The notes beneath the pieces are model-generated. The model was not told the DNA's origin and made no database searches. It saw only the letters and a program-made list of their open reading frames with translations. From Siphonodentalium dalli (lineage: Eukaryota > Mollusca > Scaphopoda > Gadilida > Siphonodentaliidae), in assembly GCA_032622095.1 (NCBI GenBank), contig CP136062.1:56589849-56653848 (forward strand): DNA of 64,000 bases, in the 5' to 3' direction. Of the stretch, positions 33,769 through 43,740 are shown piece after piece (position 1 is the stretch's first letter; each line of letters begins with the position of its first letter). Made by a program: the position numbers and the translations under genes.

Positions 33769-34396
33769 GTTATGGGATAGCAAAATGCACACCACACCTG
33801 GGCGATCGTTCACAATTTAAAATATGAATTTTATATTTGAAGCAAATATGAAGAAAACATTTGAATACGACATAAAATATTTAATCAACATAAATTATCG
33901 GACAACCTGACCCGGAAAATTATGACCACCCGGACAAAAATACACCCGGGTCGGGTGGTCCCATTTCCAATCATAGCACGGCTAGTTGACCAACGTTGCT
34001 GCAAACATAATATCTATATATCTACATCAAACAGCCGAATGAAAATAACTGATATAATACATACTGTGAGGGTATAACACCATTAGCGAATGGGAGTTGT
34101 GATAACGCACGACTATAACGCTTATATTAGCCACATCATTATATTTAGCATTTACGGGTTATGTTATTTTCTTATTACTGATACTGCTCTTTTCCAGCTA
34201 GGTAATGGTTACATGTTAGATTGTATATGTTATTTATTGCACACCCAATGGCTTATTTGTGCGAAATACAGCAAAATACAGAAGAATTTAAACGTTCAAT
34301 AAAAAAATGTGTATTGTTCTTGAACAATACAAACATTACGTCAACGACGTCACTGGCGACGTCAACTTTAACAGAAAATGTCTTCGCTAAATTATA
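33769..34396. other. intergenic, no gene seen
   Basis: AT-rich. A small palindrome GTATTGTTCTTGAACAATAC lies near 34312. No gene recognised. Confidence 0.4.
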
Positions 34397-35387
34397 TGAT
34401 ACTAGCAGGTTAGCCCGCCACTGGCGGCATTCGTCCCATGGCTTTGTTTCAGAAACATGACATTTTTGTAATTATTTTGTTTTTATTTATTTTTGTTTTT
34501 TATTTTTGAATATGAATTTAATGTTTTTTAAATTTAATATATTTTGTTTCTGAATTGTTTTTTTATTGTTAATTTTTTTTAATTTTAAATTGTTTTAATT
34601 AAATTGTAAATTGTTTTATTTAATTTTTTTGTTTCTGGCGGAAAAATTTACCCGTAGAAATCCCCCCTTCCTAGGAACGACAGACAACGCATTCTTTGTT
34701 TCGCGAAATCTCTCTACGATAACATTGCATTGAATTTAAAACAAACGCTTCCCGTCGGGAAATCTGTCTTCGGGTCGTTGTTGTTGGCATCACGGCTCCC
34801 CGAAAACTCTCACATTGCCGAAAACGTGTATTTAGTAATATCGTTGTTGTTGATATTTACGGCTTGGGGGCTATTTTCTTATTTAGCAAGTTTGAGCTCA
34901 ATCGGTTAGAGTCTATAAAGGACACACTCATATATATGACACTTCCCGTAGGTAGCAAGTTTGAGCTCAATCGGCATTCCCTGGAATTTCCCGTAGATTG
35001 GCAGATTCCAGTAGCCTTATAACGGTATATCTGGGGAGAAATCTGATGCTATATTCGTGATTATCTGGGATGATTTCGGTATATAAACAGAGCGCGCCAT
35101 CCGTGCTCGCAGGGAATAAATTTCGAGCGATAACGTTTGCGTTCCCGTATAACTCTGCAGATGCGAATAACGTTGAATGGGAAACAGACGCTCTTTATAG
35201 AGATGCGTAAAAAACAAACGCTCATTAAATAATCACTTGATTAACCCCCGCCGTGCCTTTGCGGTGATTTGAGATTGGAGAACGGGTGCTCTGAGCTTCT
35301 CTAAACCGCGACTACGGCGGTGTCGGTGAGATTTTACACTTACATACGAAATTTGATCTCAATCTGTACACGCGTTTTGGATTCTAT

Positions 35388-35437
<50 letters not shown>

Positions 35438-35462
35438 CGAAGTCTCAAAATATATAGTATAG
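34397..35462 (+). mobile_element. ACTAGC-type interspersed element (long variant)
   Basis: Starts ATACTAGCAGGTTAGCCCG, comparable to the ACTAGCCGATGAGCCCG starts at 57497, 58063 and 59047. It contains repeated AAGTTTGAGCTCAATCGG words (about 34890 and 34955) and ends in an (AC) microsatellite plus TCTCAAAATATATA, like the other copies. The body is T-rich and unlike the 122-bp core repeats. No ORF is seen. Confidence 0.55.
35392..35432. repeat. (AC)n microsatellite
   Basis: About 19 uninterrupted AC units. Confidence 0.98.
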
Positions 35463-35559
35463 ATAGTCTACATTAAGCACACGTTTGTTCAATTAAATAC
35501 AACAATATCGACCTAAATGTTAGTATGTTACAAGCTGCAATCTTCAGAGTGTGCAATAA

Positions 35560-35711
35560 ATATAGAACACAGTTGTGTGAACATATTAACGTTATTGCAC
35601 TCGTTTGTCGTGCCGCGAGGTGAAACTCGAACCTCCGGTTCTCGTTTCACCATCGCGTCACAACAAACTCGTGCAATAACGTTAACCAGTTCACACACTT
35701 GTGTCGTTCTA
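35560..35711. repeat. foldback element, 74-bp arms
   Basis: Near-palindrome centred at about 35635. TTAACGTTATTGCACTCG on the left pairs with CGTGCAATAACGTTAACC on the right, and GTGAAACTCGAACC with GGTTCTCGTTTCAC at the centre. Probably a small MITE. Confidence 0.75.
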
Positions 35712-35848
35712 TCTATGTCATTGTCAGCCCCTTTGCATGGGTACAGTCGCCTTTAACAATGAGGAATTGTTGGAGGTCGCTGTCGGGCATTCTGGACATC
35801 AACCGAACTGAGTTGTTGCCTGTATGTGACTGTATGTGTATAGGGGAA

Positions 35849-35966
35849 TGCCGGCTAATACGGACCCTGGCTCTTACGGACTCTGGCTGATACGGACCAC
35901 CGGCTGATACGGACCCTGGCTCTTACGGACCCCCGGCTTATACGGACCCTGGCTGATACGGACCTC
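35849..35966 (+). repeat. left terminal array of CTGATACGGACC-type repeats
   Basis: Seven imperfect units of 16-17 bp, each ending TACGGACC or a one-base variant. The mirror array is at 46171-46288. Confidence 0.9.
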
Positions 35967-35969
35967 AAT

Positions 35970-36845
35970 TTTATTAATATTTGTCTTTATTTAAATAAAT
36001 TAAATTACTGGCAACATACATCCTAAAATAACTAAAATGTGAATATATGAGGCACAACAAAAGTGTAACAACGTTCCACCAGACAATTTATTATTTATAC
36101 TGGGGCGTACAGCTTGGGGAGTTCGTTCAACAACCTGCTGGCAGTAATCCTCATTGACGATTAGTCTGTCCACAAGAACATCAACCTCCCGGCCGCCTCC
36201 CTCGTTTTCCTGTCCTATATATCGCCGACGCATCTTCCCTTCAGAAATCTGATTCAGATCACCACAGGAATTATAAATTAAATTACAAAAATGGCAATTT
36301 ATAATCAAATAGAAGTAATACTGGAACATTCAGGTTCAATGCAGCCAATAACCTCCTGAAAAGCCGACTGATATATCCACACGGAGTACAGTTAGACATT
36401 GTGGAATTAAAAATGAATTATGCCAGTCAGGCAAGTTTGGAGTTTGGGATGATACGCGGGAAGATTTGAAAGGATCGTCGGCCCTCTCATACAACCCACT
36501 TTTGAATGCTGTAATTCCGCTGAATAGCGTTTGTAGGGTTTGCTTTAACAGACAGTCAAGCTTCCCAAGTGTCGCTAACTTCGCACGGGTTCTTGATGGG
36601 ACGAGATTCACGTGAAACGATTCTGGTAGATAAAAGATATGGGGACAATGCTTTGCTCCAAATCGAAGGAGAGTCGTGTACCAACAACTAAATAACATAT
36701 AGATTTTTAAATGTGTTACCATTTGGGCGTTCCTTGTGACAAAGATAACACAATAATTCCTGAATATTTCATGCATACACTTATTTTCTTCGGATAGATA
36801 GGAAAAACCAGAGACCGCTACAATGACCAAATATATCAGGAACAC
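35970..36845 (-). other. two unrecognised open frames next to the left array
   Basis: Minus-strand frames of 169 codons (36336-36845) and 109 codons (36000-36329) lie tail to head. The longer has a hydrophobic start and a mixed basic middle. I recognise no transposase or other domain. By position they could be remains of the coding part of the 10.4-kb element; this is inference only. Confidence 0.25.
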
Positions 36846-37010
36846 TTAGCCAGATTTTGTATCGATACTGACAGCGTCTGGTTTTTTCCCCTTCTATTTA
36901 GATGGATCAGCTTGCAACGTCATGTTTATCAGGTGTAAAGTAACACTGTTTAATATTGAATTACACATAAGCGCGTTATACCAAATCCCCTATATATAGT
37001 GTCTTCGTTT

Positions 37011-37628
37011 CTTTTCTTTTGAATTGAATACACATGCGAATATTTAGGTACTACCAGTTGACTTGCAGTCGGGAAGCACACATTAACCCTTTACCCAACA
37101 AACCGGCCAAAACCGGCCAAATAAAGCTTCAACAGCCTAAAATATCTTCGGTCTGTCTCAATAGAACCATACAAATATGGATATCATTGGAACCGGCTCC
37201 TTGACCACATTGTGATAGTTACAGTTATACCCTGTGCCAATGCATTCTCTTATATATGCGAGTCGACCATAGGTCGCCTCGCATATATAAGAGAATGCAT
37301 TGGCCTAAAAAAAATCTTTTTTTAACACTTTTTACCATTTTTTCTTACAATCTTTAACAATTTTATAATTTTTAATGTGTTAAGCCAATGCATTCTCTTA
37401 TATATGCGAGGCGACCTATGGTCGACTCGCATATATAAGAGAATGCATTGGCACAGGGCCGTTCTGTTGGGTAAAGGGTTAATCGACACAACATTCATTT
37501 TGACAATAGTGCGTTACTATTATTTTGAATTGAATACACATGCGAATATTTAGGTACTACCAGTTGAATTGCAGTCGGGAAGCACACATTGATCGACACA
37601 ACATTCATTTGACAATAGTGCGTTACTT
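37011..37628 (+). repeat. tandem duplication of a ~105-bp unit, first copy split by a MITE
   Basis: The unit running from TTTTGAATTGAATACACATG to GACAATAGTGCGTTACT occurs twice. In the first copy a MITE (37087-37480) sits at CACACATTAATCGACAC; in the second the same place reads CACACATTGATCGACAC with no insertion. Confidence 0.9.
37087..37480 (+). mobile_element. piggyBac-like hairpin MITE, copy C
   Basis: 394 bp between TTAA sites (37083-37086, 37481-37484), same termini and paired hairpins as copy B. The adjacent duplicated sequence provides the unoccupied site. Confidence 0.92.
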
Positions 37629-37690
37629 TACGTCCCATGCATCCTAGTCACTTCTGAATAATAATGCTTCCAGTACAACCTACATTTTAA

Positions 37691-38082
37691 CCCTTTACCC
37701 AACAAACCGGCCAAAACCGGCCAAATAAAGCTTCAACAGCCTAAAATATCTTCGGTCTGTCTCAATAAAACCATACAAATATGGATATCATTGGAACCGG
37801 CTCATTGACCACATTGTGATGGTTATAGTTATACCCTGTGCCAATGCATTCTCTTATATATGCGAGTCGACCATAGGTCGCCTCGCATATATAAGAGAAT
37901 GCATTGGCCTAAAAAAAATCTTTTTTTAACACTTTTTACCATTTTTTCTTACATTCTTTAATAATTTTATAATTTTTAATGTGTTAAGCCAATGCATTCT
38001 CTTATATATGCGAGGCGACCTATGGTCGACTCGCATATATAAGAGAATGCATTGGCACAGGGCCCTTCTGTTGGGTAAAGGG
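37691..38082 (+). mobile_element. piggyBac-like hairpin MITE, copy D
   Basis: 392 bp between TTAA sites (37687-37690, 38083-38086). Nearly identical to copies B and C, in the same orientation, about 210 bp after copy C. Confidence 0.92.
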
Positions 38083-38086
38083 TTAA

Positions 38087-38934
38087 CCAGTATCGGCAAT
38101 TCCAGACGGGGAATGAAATTTGTGAGAGAAAAATGAAATCTCTCATATTGACTAAACAGTGTGACAATCTGATAGTTATAGTATTCAAGTTTGTTAACCC
38201 ACTTGCGCTACTAAAATATATGACCAAAGTGGCTTAAAAATAAATGAGCAAATAATAAAAATTATTACTAAAGATTGGCTGTACTATTACTTATTCCCTT
38301 CACCATTATTAAACTGGAACCACCAAATATGGAAATTATGACAAAAGGCGAAATTGCCATAGTATTATTTATTGAGATCTGATCTCCCATAAATTAAACA
38401 TGTGAACAATAATGAACCTATCTCTCACCTTTCTCCCCTACTCATGCTTGCACTCTACCTTTTACACATGAAATAATGATGATTTATGCGACATCTGCCA
38501 AGCCAACGGCCTCCAGAAATTCATAATGATGCCTTCTAGGAGAGGAGCCGAGAGGCCAGAGGAGTCATCTAGGCCTCTGATCATTCCGGGAGAAGATGTG
38601 GTTCACACTATTTCCTGAAAGGGAAAAATTGGAGAAGACATCAGTATCAAGTTCCATAAGAAAGCAACAATCAAACAAGGTTTAAGATGTATGAGAGTAT
38701 ATATATATGCTTAATAAGAAACAGAAAGCAGTTAAAGGTAATAAGTTATAGGTGAATATACTGCAATTATTGGCAAGTAAGTATTATGTGTGAAATGGTG
38801 ACCAACCTACTAGTAATTAACAAGTCATAATACTAAATAGAAGGCATACCCTATAAACTAATGTAAGCCTTAAACATACATGCAGTATTATGTTGATGTA
38901 TATAATATAGATATATATATATATATATATATAT
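38087..38934. other. intergenic, no gene seen
   Basis: No recognised coding region; ends in an (AT)n microsatellite at about 38911-38934. Confidence 0.4.
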
Positions 38935-39127
38935 AGTTTGAAAATTAAGAAAGGTATCCGTTCATTGTTGAATATTTATTACATGTATGTACAAACAGCT
39001 ATACCGGTTTCGGCACATCTTGCCTTTTCAATAGCTTGGAGTCACTTGCCGAAACCTGTATAGCTGTTTGTACATACATGTAATAAATATTCAACAATGA
39101 ACGGATACCTTTCTTAATTTTCAAACT
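38935..39127. repeat. palindromic element flanked by (AT)n
   Basis: Arms of about 80 bp (38935-39015 and 39047-39127) pair almost perfectly, beginning AGTTTGAAAATTAAGAAAGG. Inner ends read GCCGAAACC. (AT)n tracts lie just left (38911-38934) and at 39186-39214. Its place just 3' of the Ngaro ORFs could make it part of that element's noncoding end, or an independent foldback. Confidence 0.8.
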
Positions 39128-39183
39128 ATTCCATTCTTCACGTCAGCAGTCACCTACCTCAGAGGAGAGTTTCTTCATTATTT

Positions 39184-39215
<32 letters not shown>

Positions 39216-39290
39216 ATGTATATTGTAGATAAATATATTTGAAACCATCCAGAATGATTTGTCAACATATTCCATATACAAATAAAATGC

Positions 39291-39860
39291 TCAAATTACC
39301 CAATGCAAATGTTTCATTACTTGGATGAAGAAGTTTGTTAAAACCCTAGTACCTTCGAATTTCAAATGTAGGCCATTCCTCGCAAAAAGACTTCTAATCG
39401 GTGAATGAGTGCCCTTACGGATAAAGGATCTGTAAGTCCTCACAAACCTAACATGTTTCTTTTTACAAAGTGACTTCAACATGAGATTTATATCTATAAC
39501 TATTTGTTCTGTGTGGTAAAAATCAACAGGTCTAGGTAAAACTGTAGACATGATTAAGTTACAATTTGTGAATGACTGAACTGCTGCAATTAACTCTTTG
39601 AACAAGATCTTCATTTCTGCGACCGTACTTGAACATATATTGTTCGTACCAACATGGATAATCAAATATCTATGACTAATACTCCCCTTGTTTCTCTTAA
39701 TTATATTTGTAATTCTTTCTATTGTGGCTCCACCATGAGGTTCTACTATTGTGAAATTGATCCCTTTGACATATTTGCATATGGAATCTGACAAAATCAA
39801 TACAGATTTGGGTCGCTCTGCAATAGAAATAACAGAAATTAATAATTTATATGAAAACAC
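39291..39860 (-). CDS. SGNH/GDSL-type hydrolase ORF of the Ngaro element
   Basis: 189 codons. SGNH blocks are visible: block I as VLILSDSIC (GDS-like, with nucleophile Ser), block II as HGGATI, block III as HVGTNN (G-x-N type), and a block V His in RNGLHLKF. These residues form the oxyanion hole and catalytic triad in the family. Ngaro retrotransposons carry such an ORF as their third; its job in the element is unknown. The frame is complete from an ATG to a stop and has no signal peptide. It lies 3' of the recombinase, separated by about 30 bases. Confidence 0.8.
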   Translation of the reverse strand: MFSYKLLISVISIAERPKSVLILSDSICKYVKGINFTIVEPHGGATIERITNIIKRNKGSISHRYLIIHVGTNNICSSTVAEMKILFKELIAAVQSFTNCNLIMSTVLPRPVDFYHTEQIVIDINLMLKSLCKKKHVRFVRTYRSFIRKGTHSPIRSLFARNGLHLKFEGTRVLTNFFIQVMKHLHWVI

Positions 39861-39889
39861 TATTAGAATCTAATAATTTTCATCTACTT

Positions 39890-40560
39890 CTATAATTTTG
39901 TAATATAGTCTTTCAAGGCTTCAGCCATGCGGGATCTATCTTCAATACTTAATTCTAAGTATTTCTTATAGACATTGCTTCTCCAATCACCGTGAATCTG
40001 AATCAAGTCGTATGGTACTCCACACCTGAAGGCGACTGTACTGCCACCTCTTCGAAAGGAGCGTGATGAAAATTTCTTAGAATCTCTACCAGTTTGTTGA
40101 ATAAGCCACTTCAATTTACTTTGGAAATTACCATATGTTAGAGGTTTTGTAGGATTTTCTAGAAAAAAGGCTGGATCGGAATCTTGAGAAAGTGAAAAAG
40201 GCAATGATAAATAGACACCAATAAGTCGCATCTACTGGTTTGTAAACTTCTAATAATGTATAAAACTCCAATAAAATTTCGGGAGTTATGGGCTCAGCTC
40301 GTTTAACTGAATGCTGACTAAGACGAGCTATACATTTGAAAAGTAACTTCAATTGATAAGTGTCTGTTGGGAAAATATGTCCAGTTCGCAAATGTAATGT
40401 TTTTACTCCTGCTACATAATTTTTATGGATTCTACTGCTTGAAAAGATCTACTTAGAAATTGAGCATACAACCGAATCACCTCCCTAGTGGCAGGGAGGG
40501 GTATAAGATGAAAGTAAGTGCAAAAAATATAAAATGACTCAATTTGAATTTTTATTTCTT
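39890..40560 (-). pseudogene. tyrosine recombinase, frameshifted
   Basis: The N-terminal part (about 40560-40200) has the pattern PLPATREVIRLYAQFLSRSF, a GVKTLHLRTG word and an AFFTFSRFR segment; the C-terminal part (40231-39890) has catalytic-region words SFRRGG (Arg), IHGDW (His) and a following KKYLEL (Tyr). This is the R..HxxW..Y layout of DIRS-group recombinases, which join the circular cDNA to the target without an integrase. The two parts lie in different frames that overlap near 40130-40230, and a stop lies within the N-terminal part, so the gene is broken. Confidence 0.8.
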
Positions 40561-40649
40561 GAGTGTTCCTTCAGCAAATGCCGCTCTTGTTGTGAGTACA
40601 ACATCTGCCTTCAGTTTTTTCATCACAAGATCTGTAAGTCGAAATGAAT

Positions 40650-41420
40650 TTACCAATTATGCTCAAATTTGAAAACTTCATCTGTCATATTGAGAAAGAC
40701 AATCTGCATATTGACTGTCAATTCATGAAATTTCTCAGCATTATTTGAATTCCACCTGGACAATAGATCTGGAATTCTGTTCAATTCCCCGGCAATGTGA
40801 ATACCTTTAATTTGAAACTCATGCAAGGCTGTCAGAAAGGCTATTTCTCTGAGGCAAGATTGCATGAATGAGTCGTGAGTAGCACCTGAGTTCAGAACTG
40901 TAACAGAAGAATTGTCACAGAACACTACAATTTTTTTACCTGTATATTTGTTTCCCCACAATTTCAGACTTACTAAAATTGTAAGTAGTTCCAATGGGAA
41001 TTCTCTATGAAAGCATTCGTCATAACTAATTCCACCACAAGCTTGTAAAGTAGCATCACAGGCTAACACTACATCAGGTTCTGACCAATCTTCTACATTC
41101 ATCATAGAAATTCCATTATATTGGTTAAGAAACATTAACCACCATTTTAAATCTTTCTTTACATATTTAGGAATTGAAGCCCTTGTTCCTGTCACTTTGA
41201 AAGTTCTTAACCATGTGAGCAGCCTTGATACGAACAATCGACCTGGCTGAACACATGAGGAAACAAAATTCAATTTGCCAAGTAAGGACTCCAGTTCTTT
41301 CTTTGAAGATTTCTTCTTATTCATCCAACAAGTCAATAATTCACGAATTTCCATTATCCTATCTTGATCAATACTCAATGTTAAACTTTCTGTATCAAAC
41401 ATGATACCCAAAAATCTCAT
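40650..41420 (-). CDS. RNase H domain of the Ngaro element
   Basis: 256 codons starting in the pre-RNase H connector (MRFLGIMFDTESL, typical of DIRS-group RTs). Catalytic residues are in LACDATLQACGG, LELLTI, FCDNSSV and RIPDLLSRW. The ORF is the direct continuation of the RT frame at 41395-42453 but in a different phase; the shift falls on a run of 12-13 C/G residues at about 41438-41451, so it may be a homopolymer slip in the genome or in the assembly. Confidence 0.85.
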   Translation of the reverse strand: MRFLGIMFDTESLTLSIDQDRIMEIRELLTCWMNKKKSSKKELESLLGKLNFVSSCVQPGRLFVSRLLTWLRTFKVTGTRASIPKYVKKDLKWWLMFLNQYNGISMMNVEDWSEPDVVLACDATLQACGGISYDECFHREFPLELLTILVSLKLWGNKYTGKKIVVFCDNSSVTVLNSGATHDSFMQSCLREIAFLTALHEFQIKGIHIAGELNRIPDLLSRWNSNNAEKFHELTVNMQIVFLNMTDEVFKFEHNW

Positions 41421-42453
41421 GTTTTTGGAAGGGGGGGGGGGGGCAAGTTTTATTTGGTGCTTCTTCTAGACCACAATTGTCCAATAATTGCTTCAAATAT
41501 ACATATGCATCTTGCGATTCCTTCTGTCCAGACTGGCACCCGGCTAGATCATCCAAATAGTTAATTAAATTGAATCCAGCCTTATTCATCATATAACTAA
41601 CAGAGTCAGTTAAAGACTGACAAGCCAAGGCGCTACTTCTGAGTCCCATTGGAAGAACTCTGTCAAAATAAATTTGCCCTTGCCATTTATATCCTAACAT
41701 ATTAATATCACCCACATCTATGGGAATTTGTCTATAACAACGTTTAAGATCCCTGATGAATAAGAAGGAACCTCTGCCACATTGTTTTACAATATGTACC
41801 AAAGAGTCTACAGATGGATAAGTCAGTTTATAATTTTCTCCCAAATAAGTGTTTTTTGGAATCAGACCATTAACACTATTGCCTTCGGGGAAACTGAGAT
41901 CTAAAATAACACGGCGGTCTGTGCTATTTCTCTTTGGCACTGAATTTAATGGAGACAAACATGCGTATTCAAAAGGAATATTTTGGAATGGACCTAACAC
42001 TGATTTGTAAGACATTTCAGTTTCAATGTATTTCCCTATATCAGCAGGAAACTCTCTAGCTCCTCCATGATTAGTACAACTGACGTTAGTGGATTTCTCT
42101 TCATGAGAAGAAACACCTATGGGAAAACCATATTCTAGAAATTGGCAAAGGTTTTTGTTGTCATATTCTACTAACATCTCTTTAAAAAAATTCAAATTCA
42201 GTTTAGAATAAACTGGAATTTTACATCCTAGATAATTAGGTAATCCAGAAAGTCGAACTTGCTGGTTTTGGTCAATAACCAATTTCTCCCAAGTTACTAA
42301 TACTTGTTTCATTTCACCATGAGCAGCATTATGACTGTTATCAGATGATACTCTACTTTCAATGTTATCAATAGAAACGGCAGTGTTCCTTCCATAATCA
42401 AGATCGTTGACTTCCCAAGTTTGAATTGTTTTAACTAATTCATTCTGAGACAC
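41395..42453 (-). CDS. DIRS-type reverse transcriptase
   Basis: 352 codons. RT blocks: LNSVPKRNSTDRRVILDLS, then FIRDLKRCYRQIPI (first catalytic Asp), LPMGLRSSALACQ, and NYLDDLAG with the YxDD box. The sequence pattern with RVILDLS and LPMGLRSS is DIRS/Ngaro-like. The N-terminal 120 residues are a linker I do not recognise. The C-terminal end runs into the poly-C tract and out of frame. Confidence 0.9.
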   Translation of the reverse strand: MSQNELVKTIQTWEVNDLDYGRNTAVSIDNIESRVSSDNSHNAAHGEMKQVLVTWEKLVIDQNQQVRLSGLPNYLGCKIPVYSKLNLNFFKEMLVEYDNKNLCQFLEYGFPIGVSSHEEKSTNVSCTNHGGAREFPADIGKYIETEMSYKSVLGPFQNIPFEYACLSPLNSVPKRNSTDRRVILDLSFPEGNSVNGLIPKNTYLGENYKLTYPSVDSLVHIVKQCGRGSFLFIRDLKRCYRQIPIDVGDINMLGYKWQGQIYFDRVLPMGLRSSALACQSLTDSVSYMMNKAGFNLINYLDDLAGCQSGQKESQDAYVYLKQLLDNCGLEEAPNKTCPPPPFQKHEIFGYHV

Positions 42454-42462
42454 TTTGACGAG

Positions 42463-43740
42463 TCATGAATTAGGATTTACTTGGTGAGGACAAGCCGTGC
42501 TTGATTCTGGATGAGGAACACATGTTTTATCTTCATCTAGACATGTGACACAAATGTGCTGAACGTGCCTCATTTGTCCTTGCACAACTCTCAAATGAGG
42601 CGACTTCTTTGGGCACTTCAGTCGTTGAAATTCTGGACAAAACCACTCCCTGTTAGCATTACCCAGATTTGGAGGGTTGTTGGGGGTTTTACCAGAGTTT
42701 CCGAATGAACTGCCCCCTTTTGTGACACCTCTTGCATTCATTAACCTCGATCTAGTATGGCCTACCAGCAATGGAGTTTCTAATAATGAGGTATCATCTC
42801 CCCATTTGGCCTGGCCATACTCTATCTTGCGAATGAATGCAGCGTAAAAATCTAACAGTGATCGCCATTCATAAATGTCATAATAGTAAGCAAGTTTACG
42901 CAAGAACATCAACCGCCCTCTCTTCTCCTTGCTATTTTCTAAACGTAGAATGATCTCCAGCTCTCCAGCTACCAACTGATTGAATGTCAATTCCTGAAAC
43001 TTGATTTCATATTCGAGCTGTAGTACTGACTGGGGACATAGCTGAGGGTATAATAGGGTTGATGAGGACTTAGCCTCCAAACCAGATTGTCCAGAACCAT
43101 TCTTTGATTTTTTGGTTCCAAGTCTTCGAACTTCGCAATTGTCAGAATCTAACTCACTTTCACTGTCCCCTTCATAATTAAAGTCTTCGAAATCGAGGCC
43201 CAAATTGAGATTTTTTAATTTCGATGCAACTTTCTTTCTGATCACTTCGTCTTTTCTTAACTGATCTAAATCAATAATATTACTCTTTTTACCTGTTCTC
43301 AGACTCGGTGCTTTTTCTGCTTCTGTGAGCTCTTTCCTAGATTTCATCAGCTCCTGTTGTAATCTAACTTTCCTGCTGTTTCTTTTCTCCTCTAGCACCT
43401 CTTTCGTTTTTTCTTTGTTTTGCTTTATTTCCAAGATCATCTCCAACTCCTCTTCGTCATAATCGTCGTCGCTACCGGTACTTTCGTTATCCAGCGGGGA
43501 AAGTACATCTTCGATTTCATGTCCAGCTCCATTGGGCTGAGATAGCCCTCTGCTGGGATAAGTTTTCTTCTTCCTCACGCTTTCTCCCGTCTCGCTGAGC
43601 TTCTTATAGTCGATTGGATCTGAACGTTTGTTCCGTTCTTCACCCATACTTGAATTATTCTGAGTAATATGTCGACGAATTTGTCGAGTAAAAAATGATC
43701 GAAGTGGTATGTCGAGAGATTCGAATTCGAGTAAATACAA
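42463..43740 (-). CDS. Gag-like ORF of the Ngaro element
   Basis: 425 codons, first ORF of the element. The N-terminal half is charged and rich in Glu/Lys, with a probable coiled coil around residues 100-150. The middle has a conserved-looking YDIYEWRSLLDFYAAFIRKIEYGQ segment of the kind seen in DIRS-group Gag. The C-terminal 60 residues hold Cys/His-rich words (FCPEFQRLKC, HICVTC, CVPH, CPHQ), probably zinc-binding. It ends 10 bases before the RT ORF. It presumably coats the element RNA; no enzyme motif is seen. Confidence 0.75.
   Translation of the reverse strand: MYLLEFESLDIPLRSFFTRQIRRHITQNNSSMGEERNKRSDPIDYKKLSETGESVRKKKTYPSRGLSQPNGAGHEIEDVLSPLDNESTGSDDDYDEEELEMILEIKQNKEKTKEVLEEKRNSRKVRLQQELMKSRKELTEAEKAPSLRTGKKSNIIDLDQLRKDEVIRKKVASKLKNLNLGLDFEDFNYEGDSESELDSDNCEVRRLGTKKSKNGSGQSGLEAKSSSTLLYPQLCPQSVLQLEYEIKFQELTFNQLVAGELEIILRLENSKEKRGRLMFLRKLAYYYDIYEWRSLLDFYAAFIRKIEYGQAKWGDDTSLLETPLLVGHTRSRLMNARGVTKGGSSFGNSGKTPNNPPNLGNANREWFCPEFQRLKCPKKSPHLRVVQGQMRHVQHICVTCLDEDKTCVPHPESSTACPHQVNPNS

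Larger units (their letters stand above)
39291..43740 (-). mobile_element. Ngaro/DIRS-type tyrosine-recombinase retrotransposon
   Basis: On the minus strand, in order: Gag-like ORF, DIRS-type RT with YLDD, RNase H, tyrosine recombinase, and SGNH hydrolase ORF. The hydrolase is characteristic of Ngaro elements, whereas DIRS1-type elements usually carry a methyltransferase. The RT/RNase H and recombinase frames are broken, so the copy is dead. Split terminal repeats were not recognised with certainty; a 2 x 33-bp direct repeat at 43785-43853 lies just upstream of the Gag ORF. Confidence 0.85.

Noticed and set aside
35600-35650. tRNA-like B-box (GGTTCGAG) on the minus strand
   Set aside because: No cloverleaf can be drawn; the sequence is the centre of a foldback palindrome.
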